DNA of 64,000 nt, taken from Hofstenia miamia (taxonomy: Eukaryota; Xenacoelomorpha; Acoela). The notes beneath the pieces are model-generated. The model was not told the DNA's origin. It saw only the letters and a program-made list of their open reading frames with translations, and did not search any database. A program made the position numbers and the translations under genes. Positions 47,877-58,687 of this stretch are shown piece by piece. The first letter of the stretch is position 1; every line of letters starts with the position of its first letter. The stretch lies in NCBI GenBank assembly GCA_004352715.1, contig SCFE01000103.1, forward strand, positions 1,021,905 to 1,085,904. The letters run 5' to 3'.

Positions 47877-47916
47877 TAACACTAGAAACGTGAAAATAGG
47901 TCAAATTGCCCTATAA
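47875..47916 (+). mobile_element. possible piggyBac-like terminal repeat
   Basis: TTAACACTAGAAACGTG followed by AGGTCAAATTGCCC resembles ends of piggyBac-like elements: a TTAA target followed by CACTAGAA and a GGTCAnnnTGNCC palindrome. No matching right end was found, so only a single end is suggested. Confidence 0.3.
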
Positions 47917-48150
47917 GCTTTTTTATTTGCTTCATTTCTCATTCAGCATAAACACAATCTAGTAGAAATTTCGTTTTATTCAATAATTTTCACATTTGAA
48001 ACATCAGATGGAATACTATTCTCAAATACTCGCTGTTCTAGTTTACAGTGCCATGTTCTGGACGAACACATTTAAGCGATCACGCATAATCAACAACAGT
48101 ACCTGTAAACACACCAGATGTGGACAGCACTTTGTTAATTTTCTGTAAAT

Positions 48151-49110
48151 ATGTCTAATCAAGATGCAAAAAACTTTCTGCAATATCTTTACTCTAGTGG
48201 AGCCATATACTGCAAATCTTTACAGAAGATATCGGGTTTGAACCTAAAAAAATTCTACAGAAACTTTAAAAAGTTGACTGAAACGAACACTCTAAAAAGA
48301 AAGTGGGCGACCTTCAAATTGACTGGAAATGAATGGAAAGGTTTTGTCAAAATTATTTTACAAAACCCATTGAAATGAGCTGCTCATTTGAACTCTAAGA
48401 TTCAAGAAAACAAAAACAAAGTTGTTTCAAGATCGACAGTGTACCGAGCACTTTCAAAGGCAGAGATCTGTAAAATACGTGGAAAAAAGTGCCACTAATG
48501 ACACAAAAACAGAATGATGATTGTCTTAGTTTCTGTTAAATATGGTCGCTGAATAGATTTTTGAGAAATATTTTCATAGCCGATAAGTCCATGTTCGTAC
48601 TGAATAGATACAACATTTCTCATTGATCTACGTCAGCAGAGTCGCCTCAATTAATTCCAAATTTTTCCAAAAATGCATAGTTTGGTGTGCTTTGAAATTT
48701 AAAGGTTTTTAACTGGGCATTGTGGAAAGAGGTACTGTAGATAATTCAAAGTATACTGATATTTAGGAGAGCTATCCCATTTGCGGAGCGGTGTTATCGG
48801 ATTGGACGGTTTCTTCAGCAAAATGGGGTGAACCCCCATAATTCACGACATACCCAAAATTTCTTGAGAAAAAATCTGCAAATTTTGCACGGTCCTGCCA
48901 ACTCACAGGACTTTTCACTTATAGAAAATGTTTGGGGGATTATTAAGGGCGATGTGTAAAACAAATACCCCAAAAGTATGAAAACATGAATCAACATTGC
49001 TTGAATGGAAAGAAAAAATTACTGCGAGAATACCAAAGAATTTGATGGGACGTTTAAGGACAGATTTTCAAATGTTCCGGAAGCAATGTTGTATAACTTC
49101 TTTTACATAA
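48151..49110 (+). pseudogene. full-length Tc1-like transposase relic
   Basis: Reads across frames over the complete Tc1 length (~340 codons). Start MSNQDAKNFLQYLYSSG with a first helix-turn-helix (KSLQKISGLNLKKFYRNFKK); a second DNA-binding segment with VVSRSTVYRAL (48,421-48,453); the first catalytic Asp in RNIFIADKSMFVLNRY (about 48,560-48,605); the second block QQNGVNPHNSRHTQNFL, in which the catalytic Asp of QQDN is changed to Asn; the third block SQDFSLIENVWGIIKGDV with Glu 34 residues after that Asn (D34E spacing); and a C-terminus IPKNLMGRL..R with stop at 49,108-49,110. Stops at about 48,376, 48,496, 48,538, 48,622 and 48,957. Terminal inverted repeats were not identified. Inactive. 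Confidence 0.8.
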
Positions 49111-50237
49111 ATTTATAAAAAAACTTAATTTTCCATTGATTGATATAAATTTTTCACTGTGTGTGTTTTGTTGATAGAAATTAAAAAAAATTAGTTTCTC
49201 ATTTTTTTTACCGGCGCTATATTTAGCATTTAAAAACTTAAATTTTATATGTCAATTAACGATTTACTTATTCAAATATGAAAATTGTTCTTGACATTTG
49301 CTTAAAGAAAGTTTATTTCATAAAAAATTCTGAACAATGATTCATCAAATATAAAATGAATTTTAGTTTTCCAGCGTAAAAAAATATTAGTACGATTTCC
49401 TCGAATTTTAAAATAGTAACTGAATGCGTATCACAGTCACAGACTTTGTACTCTATGCTGAAGAAATAAATCTTTTTAAACGCTGCTAACTAGATTTCTT
49501 GAAAAAATCAGTTACATGCATATTATAATATATGTACAACTATACATATTTTGCGATGTTTAATATTGTTACACGACATATGCATTCTTATAGATTATAC
49601 ATAAAATTTTGGTGTAGTTCTGAAGATTTTCACAGAAATACAATACCAAGAAAGATTATGGAGTTAAGGAATTTCCAAAACCGTTTGTCAGTAGTGCATG
49701 TCTAAATATGTACCAATTTGTTTTCAAGTATATATGCAGACTGTTTGTTCAAAAAATATTTTTAAAACAATGATTTCCAATATACATGTATTTCTACGTA
49801 GTCTATGAAAACATTAATGATTAGCTTTTTTTAACATAAATAACACTTGCCTTCAAAATTTAGAAGAATAATTAAAAGATATGTGTTGTAATCTAGTGAA
49901 ATCAGCAAACCAAAGAAGATCTATTAAGCAGTAGATATAACTTAACTCAATTCTTTGGGATATGAATAATATATTTAAAGTGGTAAGTGAAGATACATAG
50001 ATGCTTTGAATACATCTTTATTGAAACTTTTCAAGATATATTTGCTTGCCTTGCATGCCATGCATTAGATCCATACAAAATTCAATTAGGAATCAAGTTA
50101 ATACAAAGTTGACTATATTTTTATTGATGTTGAATAAGAAATATTCTATTTGATTACTCTAAATTTTGATGTAAATTTTCTAATTCTTTGGTGAATATGA
50201 TCAGTCCAGCTTAATTTGAAATAAAAGTAATTCCAAG

Positions 50238-50285
<48 letters not shown>

Positions 50286-51819
50286 GAAGCGTTTCTAAGG
50301 TGCCATGAGGCCCTGGTCCACTGGAGATTTTTGTAAAAATATATTTGGGATTAAATATTTTAAAATTCTGGAATTGAAATAATTTTGATAATTTATTAAA
50401 TAGAGATGATATTTCAGAAAGGGAGTTTAAATATTAATATAGGCTAATTTCTAATACCTACTTTCTCTGTTTTAATATAATATTGAAAGCGTTCCTAAAA
50501 TTTTAATATTTTAGTTTCAAATTTCAATATTTTATTCAATTGCTTCTATGCGATTATATAAATTCAAAGTTGTAATATTTCGATTTTGAAAATTTTACGA
50601 CATATATACAAAAAATCGATATTGCTTGCAAATTATTCATTTAGTTAAAAAACTGGAGAAAAATTTTCACGCTCGTGCAACATAAAATCCCCCCCCTTTA
50701 AACTAGCAAAAATTTCCTGCAAGGATATCATTTCAGTTATGGTTTGAGCACCTATAAATATACTTGAAGAAAAGTAAAATCATTATTAAAGACATATATT
50801 TGCGAAATTCTTCTCTGCGATCGTTTCTAAAACAAGTATGGTTAGCCCATATTACATAAAACGAAAAAAAATTGACAAAACAAGCAAATTTTAAAAAGTT
50901 TCTTAGCATTTGAAAAAGTAAATTACTGTTTTTTCAAATTTTACGTAACACTATTTTGAGAAGAAATTGTAAAATTTAATAAATATGCTCCCTAAAACAT
51001 AAATGTTCCTTCGAAATATATGTAAGTTAATAAAACAAATAAAATGAATTTTAGTTTACGAGTGGATTTTATGAGACTCCAAATAAACATGCCACAGCAA
51101 GTAGGAGTAAAACGCTTTCAATTAAGCTTATTGCTTTGGAAATGCCAATGTTTGCTGCTGGGTGAATCCCGAAGGTCGAGTTTTCCTAAGAGCCTCATTG
51201 TCTAGCCTCAAATTCCCTTCTAATTGACAAAACTGTTAAATTATAAAAGAGGAGCAACGAGGTTGCCAAATGTGAATTTTGTACGTGTGTTGAGACTTAA
51301 AGGCAATACCGTCCTCTGCAGTGTTAGAAGCAACTCAAAGCCAAGACAACGTGGATAAATAAAGCAGGGATACTCAATTATTCTAATTGTGTTAAATGCA
51401 TAGCAAAATTTTTACAAACAAGGTCTTGAAACGGTTCACAAAAGATCCCAATATTTGAAAAAAAATTGCAATCCAAGATCATGCTCATTTTGGCTCATAA
51501 CAATTGTAAGAAAATATTTTTCTTACAAGCATGTTTTTTGTCAACAACATTTATAGAATATACATTATGAAAGTCAATATTTACTTGCATGCATTAAAAT
51601 AATGATATTATAGACTAAATGGGATCATTAACTAACATATTTTTCAAACATTTAAATTTATTCGGAGTTTGCAAACGTATTTCACATCACGTGTTACAGA
51701 CAAAATGCGCAATACATAAAAATACATTCAATTTAAAAATATTTCAACATTATTATGTCTATTTTTATAATGCTTTTGAAACACTAAGCACCAGAAAAAA
51801 TGAGCTATATTTAGTGATG
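49111..51819. other. AT-rich DNA with one (TA)n tract
   Basis: (TA)n at 50,243-50,281. Nothing else recognised. The plus-strand frame at 51,619-51,936 is antisense to the candidate exon at 51,820-51,937 and is probably spurious. Confidence 0.55.
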
Positions 51820-51937
51820 CTACAATTCAATGCGACTTTTCTTTGCTTCCTCTACTTTTGCGACGAAGGCTTTCTTCATATCACACTCATCTTCTTCTTT
51901 AGATTGTATGCATGGACTGTTAGCACAGTTCATTGAT
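51820..51937 (-). CDS. candidate terminal coding exon, unidentified gene
   Basis: On the minus strand a strong acceptor (TTTGTTTTTTATCTTAG) precedes an open frame that encodes SMNCANSPCIQSKEEDECDM then KKAFVAKVEEAKKSRIEL and ends with TAG at 51,820-51,822. The composition (Cys pair, acidic patch, Lys/Glu-rich amphipathic helix) is protein-like and unlike the AT-driven frames around it. The exon enters with one extra base before the first full codon. No upstream partner exon was confirmed at higher coordinates. I do not recognise the protein. Confidence 0.4.
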
Positions 51938-52153
51938 CTAAGATAAAAAACAAATTTCAGGAGTATTAAAAAAAATTATATTTGGTGCAGGTTATATATA
52001 AATATATAAATAATTATTTTCTTAATTTACCATTGCCAAAACCTTCAAAAACATTGCGAAAGACACTAGCCAATTATTTGATGTTTGAATACACATACGA
52101 TGCTAATCGTATCATTCACAGATAAATTGATGTTCACATTGGTTCTTCCCTCC

Positions 52154-52503
52154 TTGAGGAATACCCACCATTATTTCCTTAAATGTAGATTCCATTCTAT
52201 TCTTTTCTGTAACAAAAAAAGTTGGTAAGCTAGATAAGAGCCTTAAAGGAAACAGCTCTTATGCAACCATCGCTCAGCCCAATAACTCAAATGGGTTTGA
52301 TGTCAACATAAACCTTATAAATAAAAAGACTGCGAACAGGCTTCTTGAGACTCTGGATTTATTTTTGAGTCCCGCTGAACTACTTAGTTCCAGATCCCAT
52401 CGAAATGGTACTAGTAAATCCTATGAGAATTAGCGGACCCGCAGAGCCCTAACTGGTGTAAATATATGGAATATTTTTAAGTACGTGCCTTCTAGTTACT
52501 AAA
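52154..52503 (+). pseudogene. BEN-domain-like coding relic
   Basis: An open plus-strand frame from 52,154 to a stop near 52,432, continuing in frame afterwards to 52,500. Key segment: GFDVNINLINKKTANRLLET then LDLFLSPAELLSSRSHRNG, a stop, RTRRALTGVNIWNIFKYV. The pattern of L-x2-L-x3-FLSPAEL-x2-S, a polar linker, an ALxG block and a hydrophobic helix resembles BEN domains (DNA- and protein-binding domains of chromatin and transposon proteins). A peptide VHIGSSLLEEYPPLFP lies just upstream in another frame. One in-frame stop indicates decay, unless splicing removes it. Family assignment is tentative. Confidence 0.4.
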
Positions 52504-55500
52504 TTTGTCAATTTACATAGCATCAGATTTCCAACAATGTAAATAATGCTCATTTTAACTGAATCTTCACTAAGTTAATAAAGATTAATCAATCACTAAT
52601 ACTAGGAATTGCAATTCTTTCAAATTTGACGACATAAAATATTTTCGACTTTTTATGTAATGGATAACATATTCAATCAACAAATGATAATCGGCTTAAG
52701 AAGAAATGCATTTTCAAATGAATAAAAATATAATATTCAATTTTTGGCATATTTTAATAGATTGCTTTCATGGCAAATTAGTAATTAATTGTTGCTTTGT
52801 GTTCATATAGACTGTTAGATTCTTTCATAAATTATGTTTATTACTTATCAAAATTCCTTTGTAGCAGAATATGATGTTTCAGACATTCGTCTGTACGCTT
52901 TTCCTTTTTTAAATAATTATTCCCAATTAGACTCACATTTAGACAAGAACATGCTTCCGACATGTGCAGTCTATTGTAAACTGTAATTCATTATGTAGAG
53001 TTGAGGTATTGCTAAATAAATGTCTTTTAAAAATTTTTTTAAAGATGATTACGTCTAATTAGGATATTCAAGTCAATTTGAAATGTAGCATTCTGAAATT
53101 ACCTAAAGTATAATCTAAGACAGTTCCTCAAATGAATCAAAATTAATTCTGTATGATTGCAATTGAAAGAAAACCCATTCAATCATGTATGTCAATAATT
53201 CAAGACATAGGAATTATATTGGATGCTACAATTTATGATTTCTCGCAAATGCAAATATTAAAAAATTCAATTTCTGTAGTTATAGCCTTAGGGTTTTTTT
53301 TACTAAGGGAGGCCAATACTAGCTTACCAAACTAAAATTGATTAATTGCACTGCAGAGAGTATTTGCAATAACTTTAGAATTTCAAGTAAAGAAGGCTTT
53401 CCAAAAACACCAATTGCCAAATAATTATGAATGATCCAAAATGTTTAACTTTATTCCACTTAGAATTTAATACAAATATCAGTTTCGGTTACAGCCACTG
53501 GTTTTAAAATTCGTGAATTTTATTTTGAATTTGCAGATATTTATAGTTTTTCAAGATTGTCAATTGCATTAAATAACAATAAATAAAAATACCTTATTTG
53601 CAAATTTCACAAATTTTTGCATGCAAGTTATGCAAATATATAAATTTTCTGCATTCAAATATTTATAAAACTATCTGATATTAACAAAATTCAATAAATT
53701 GATTCACTGACTTCTAGGAAGCTTTTGGGTTTTGTGCATTGATAAATTATTCTTGTGTTTTTTTTCTTTAAAAAATCAAAAGTACGGAACCGTTAATCAC
53801 ACAAACAGATAACTCGTTTAAAGTTTTTTTTCCAAGAATGCAATTTTGAACATATAACAAATTTCTATAATCTCTGTAGCAGATAAAAATGCAATTTTAA
53901 TTGCTTGGCAAATATTTAAGGTTTCTATATTTGATTAAAATTAGCTAAAAAGATCATCATATTTACCCAATTAATTCATTTTTGCATTCCAAATTTACTA
54001 AATACAATATTAACGAATTTTGGCACATTAAGATCATCATTTTACAGGAATAAAAATAGTTATTTGTTTTAATTGCCTATAGTAGTAAGCCATTAAGAAA
54101 GTATATTAACATATACTAACATTAAGAACATTTTGGTATATCCTTGTTCCTCTCCACATATCTGTAAGTAACTGGAATAATGTATTTCTATGCTTATCAG
54201 TTCTACAGAATGGTGGATGGAGGTTTCCTCTGGAACTTACTAAAGTTGATAAATATGTAAGTTTCTTATGGAGTGCATTTGAGGAATCTAAATATACAAA
54301 ATATGAAAGAAAAAATTACTATTTCTTAGCGTATTCATTTATCAATCCTAACTATATGTGTAAATTGGGAAATATGTTTGTGTGAAATTTCCTGCAATAA
54401 TCGCATTATAATTCCTAAGCCTTCAGATGGGAGCCATACGATTAGTGAGGTTGTAGTCTAGAATATATAACATTTATTGATTGGCAAAAATTTCTTTGGC
54501 GAAAATAAGCCAACTGTCAGAAATATACTGAATCTCCTCTTTGAAACGTGAAGCCTTTTTTTCATAAATAATTTATACTAACTTTGGCCGAAATTAATGC
54601 TATTTTTAGCTTTAGTCGCATAGTTATTATTTTAAGAGCAAATAAAATACTAATTGAAACACAATAAACTGACATTTTTTGGAAAGTATAATAATTGTGT
54701 AATAATTACTTTCATCATAAACGAATAAAGCGCAAAATTTAAAAACAGCTAAAAATTATGACACGAAAAAAATGTACCTTCCAAAAAACATAGAGCCCCC
54801 CCTCCGCTTTTGAAGCCAATGGTACTAAATAACCTCACGATGTCATAAACATTGTGAATCCCTTTATTAGATCTAACCTAGAAATGCATTGGAAAAAATA
54901 ATTTTTAGAGAGGTTTACGCAATATTTGCTAAGATTCATTTTTAGTCTATATTAATTTTGATTTCTTAAATGGGACGGGCTTTAAGTAGAAATTAAAAGG
55001 TTTTTTATAAATAGATTTTTTTCAGTGGTGGCTTAAAAATGTCTATGGAATATTTTAGAGAATTTCAGCAAATTATAATTATCGATTTCTAGTATCCTGA
55101 CAATTTTCGACCATTGCGCGCCGCTTTTTGTGGGGATGACAGAACATAGTATTAAAAGATCCAAAGAGTGGCAAATCGTGCAAAACGTGAATAATCAAAA
55201 ATAATAATGAAACAGATAATTTTGGGCGGCGGCGAAGTATGGCTTTGGCACTTTTCGGAAATTAGAAAACTCGAATCACCATGTTTATCACTTAGGCCTT
55301 GCAAACTTAGATACTGTAGACAATGCAGAGGGTTTTGAAGGCCTACCCTTTGTAAAAGACAGTTTTTTCCGCAAATTGTCTAGCTCAGTTCAATTTGTTT
55401 TTGTATTCTTCCTGTTGATCGATAAATAATATACATCTCAATAATAAATAATAATAAAATAACGTAAAACCTGTAATTCAAGGCCATGACCTTTTTTCAA

Positions 55501-56332
55501 TCATTTATTTTTGGCATTTTTAGGTCCATAAAAATTTTAATTTCATAACTACTTCAAATGTTGGATAATGCTGTTTTAAGGAGTATTAGTGTTCGTCTGC
55601 TTTCGTGTGTGCGTGTGTGTGTACGTACCCGCGCATGTCTCCATCCTTGAAAGAGATAGTGGATAGCTGTATCAGATATATATATATATATATATATAAA
55701 ACATCTAATTCGTTGGATGTTTGAGAAGAAATTTCAACGATGAACAAGTTATAAATAAATAATTTGGCAATAAATGGAGATTGACAAATGCAAGGAAAAT
55801 TGTTGATAAGTTTTATTAAAAATTTAATCAAGTAAAGAATAGCCGTTACTGTTGATTAGATATAGGCGTTTTTGTTGCATTTTATTTAAATAGTGTGATC
55901 AAAGGTTTTACTCGTTAATAAGTACAATTGTAACAAATGAGAAATTCAAATCAGGCAATCAAATCGAATTTTCATATCAATGATAAACAGGGAAGGATAC
56001 AGGATTTTATGAAATGAGCGGAAAATCTCAAGAGTTATCAAGTTGAATTACCTGGTACTCAACGAAGCTCTCCACAAACATTAATTATATTGACATTAAA
56101 AAAATAGGCAGCCTAAGTTATTTTTCTAATATTTTTGACAATATTTTTTTTAACCTTAAAAAATCTAAGCTGGGATTCTGAAGAGGATCTCACAATATCC
56201 TTCATTTAGAATGTACAACAGATATTAACTTTTTTGAGGATACTCTGTTATACATCAAAAACTATTTGTAAAAAAGTCTAAAATGCACAGAACTGTCAAT
56301 CATGTTTATAAATAGAAACACTGATATTTATA
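52504..56332. other. AT-rich DNA, nothing recognised
   Basis: Contains (TG/CG)-rich GTGTGTGCGTGTGTGTGTAC near 55,603 and (TA)n at 55,675-55,698. A somewhat GC-richer patch at 55,100-55,390 has no open frame. A weak RT-like peptide (GF, stop, RGSHNILHLECTTDI) occurs at 56,170-56,235. Confidence 0.5.
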
Positions 56333-56606
56333 CGATGAAGAGTCAAATTTGTGAAATAAATTTACGAACAATTTCTGTTAAAAAGCACTTGCTAAATCTT
56401 TTTCGCAACTCAACATAAGGCAATTTATATACACNNNNNNNNNNNNNNNNNNNNNNNNNNNNNNNNNNNNNNNNNNNNNNNNNNNNNNNNNNNNNNNNNN
56501 NNACGATGAAGAGTCAAATTTGTGAAATAAATATTTACGAACAATTTCTGTTAAAAAGCACTTGCTAAATCTTTTTCGCAACTCAACATAAGGCAATTTA
56601 TATACA
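56333..56606. repeat. gap-flanking duplication around 68 N
   Basis: ACGATGAAGAGTCAAATTTG through GGCAATTTATATACAC is present at 56,333-56,434 and again at 56,503-56,606, around Ns at 56,435-56,502. The copies differ by a 2-base indel. Probably one locus assembled twice. Confidence 0.88.
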
Positions 56607-57899
56607 CATCATAAAGTAAAAAATTAGACTTGTTTGAAATCGAAAATAATAGCCCATAAAACCTTCTCATATTTTATTTAAGCTTAGAATCCTGAAAAAT
56701 TGCAAGCAAATTTAACGCATATGCTATCATTGAAATATTGTATGCTCAATGTAAATTATTTTAAATTGAATTATTACCGGTAGTGAATTTGAAATGCACT
56801 CGTATTAGAACATCTCCCAGAATTTGCAAGTCACAATATAAAAGATTAAAGCTCAAGTTTAGTAGTTTCAGTAATATTTATGCAACAGGATCAGAAACTT
56901 TCGTTTTGAAAGAACAAACTATTTACTGGTGTATGGTTACCATATCACACGCAATTAATAAAATATTAATTAAGAATTTCGAAATGGTCCATCCCACAAA
57001 ATTCATTAAGTTGACATTTCGAATCGATTCAATTCTAAAAAACTACCAAAATTTTCAAAATTGTCGAAACATAAAGTTTTACACATTTCAATAAACCCTT
57101 TAAAAATAATAAGATTAATTTTTTTTAGAAAAAAATTGAATATTTTTTAGCAGTATTATATTTTTTGAAAAAAAATTATGGAAAATATAGCGCAATTCAG
57201 TATTCAAAATATTTCACTTTGAAAAATGAAATTAGATCTCAGAAACAAAATTTATCCAATATTTAATGCTAGACTAAATCTCAAAAACTTATTGCATTTA
57301 ATTAGCTTAAAAACTTCAATTTTATGACAAAAAATGTCAAAATTTGTCATTTTCATTTCTAATTTGCCCTTTTGACAATTAATTTACACCATAAAACGAA
57401 GGTGAGCGTGATTTTTGAAAGTTGCCAATTTATAACCACGCTAGCTTATATTTTTAATTAAAACATGTTAGGTCAGAGTAACTATATAGGCTAAAGATAA
57501 GCGTATAATACACAATAATCTACATCAATTTTTTCTAAAGACATTGAACAATTTCTTTCATGATCACTTTTTTTTCAAATATATGGAAGAATGTGTTGAT
57601 ATTGATTATTAATAAATGCAAAAGCTATCATAAAAGCATGAGAAAATGCAAAACTAAAAAAATTCCGTAAAACTGCATGTTGATTTCAGGAATGGATAAA
57701 ATTCGTACAATTCAATGCAAAGAATGACATTAACTCGAGCTACCAATTTCTAAATTGAATTAAGTCTTTAAAAAGGCATTTTCCAATTATTTGGAATAAC
57801 GAAACAGCTAGTAATAACTTAAACGTTGGTAATATATTCAATAGATATTTTGCATTGTCTATGGAAAATTCACAATAATTCAATGTAATTTTTATATGA
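56607..57899. other. AT-rich DNA, nothing recognised
   Basis: The open frame at 56,783-57,094 (plus, 103 codons) is basic and AT-driven, with no recognised domain. Confidence 0.5.
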
Positions 57900-57929
57900 A
57901 TGGTTTTGATGGGATTCTTTTCAAAGTTC

Positions 57930-58440
57930 TTGAAAATATAGATTGTGTTACAGTCACTGCTTCCGATTGTTAAGAAAATTGTAAGTAAAAGGCAACATGG
58001 ATTTTGTAAAAATAGGTCAAATATCTTATTCAATTACTTAAATATACTGAAGAACTATACAATCATAGTGATTCAAATAACCACTTTGCCACACTATATT
58101 TAGACTTCAGTAAAACATTTGCCTCAGTTTCCCATGCAATTTTGGTAAGATTGAAATTTGTGGTAAATTTATAAAACCTTTAGCTCTAACAATTAATATT
58201 TCTTCAATTCAAAATGTTACAAAATGGTTAACCCAAGAATTATTTTATTTTTGATTTTCATTAATACCTGATTGTTGCTCAAATACTTTTTGCTATCTCT
58301 ATGCTACTAGTCCATCGAATGATTTAATGAATAATGACATTATTAAGTTAAGGGAATGGAGCAACTTGAACAAAATGAATTTCAATCTAAATTAATCTGA
58401 GCTTATAATATTTAGAAAAAGTGAAATATGACATCAATAT
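57930..58440 (+). pseudogene. non-LTR reverse transcriptase relic
   Basis: Blocks in order: LPIVKKIVSKRQHGFCKNRS (the QxGFRxxRS block), ILFNYLNILKNY, then after a frameshift FATLYLDFSKTFASVSHAIL (motif A, with LDFSKxF and the second Asp changed to Ala), and about 170 bp later DIIKLREWSNLNKMNFNLN, a stop, SELIIFRKS (the W-x-x-x-NxMxxNxxKS thumb segment). The catalytic YxDD region between them is unrecognisable. It belongs to an APE-type LINE different from the two LINEs at 10.7 and 29.6 kb. Short, old and inactive. Confidence 0.65.
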
Positions 58441-58609
58441 TTTAAGCGAAGAAAGAAAAACTATAAAAATAATCATTAATTCAATGAGTTTTTAAATAAT
58501 CATTATGCCGAAACCCTAAGTTGCAAGAAATATTTCTATTGGTTCCATTCTCATTGTATTGCACAAAGCTATAAAATTTTATTTACATAGCTATGCAACT
58601 CTTTTGAAG

Positions 58610-58612
<3 letters not shown>

Positions 58613-58680
<68 letters not shown>

Positions 58681-58687
58681 ATAATAA
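58613..58687. repeat. (AT)n-(ATT)n-(AAT)n compound microsatellite
   Basis: TA to about 58,639, ATT to about 58,677, then ATAATAATAA up to the left end of the inverted-repeat element. Confidence 0.95.

Noticed and set aside
51619-51936. 105-codon plus-strand open frame
   Set aside because: Antisense to the better-supported minus-strand exon; composition is AT-driven.
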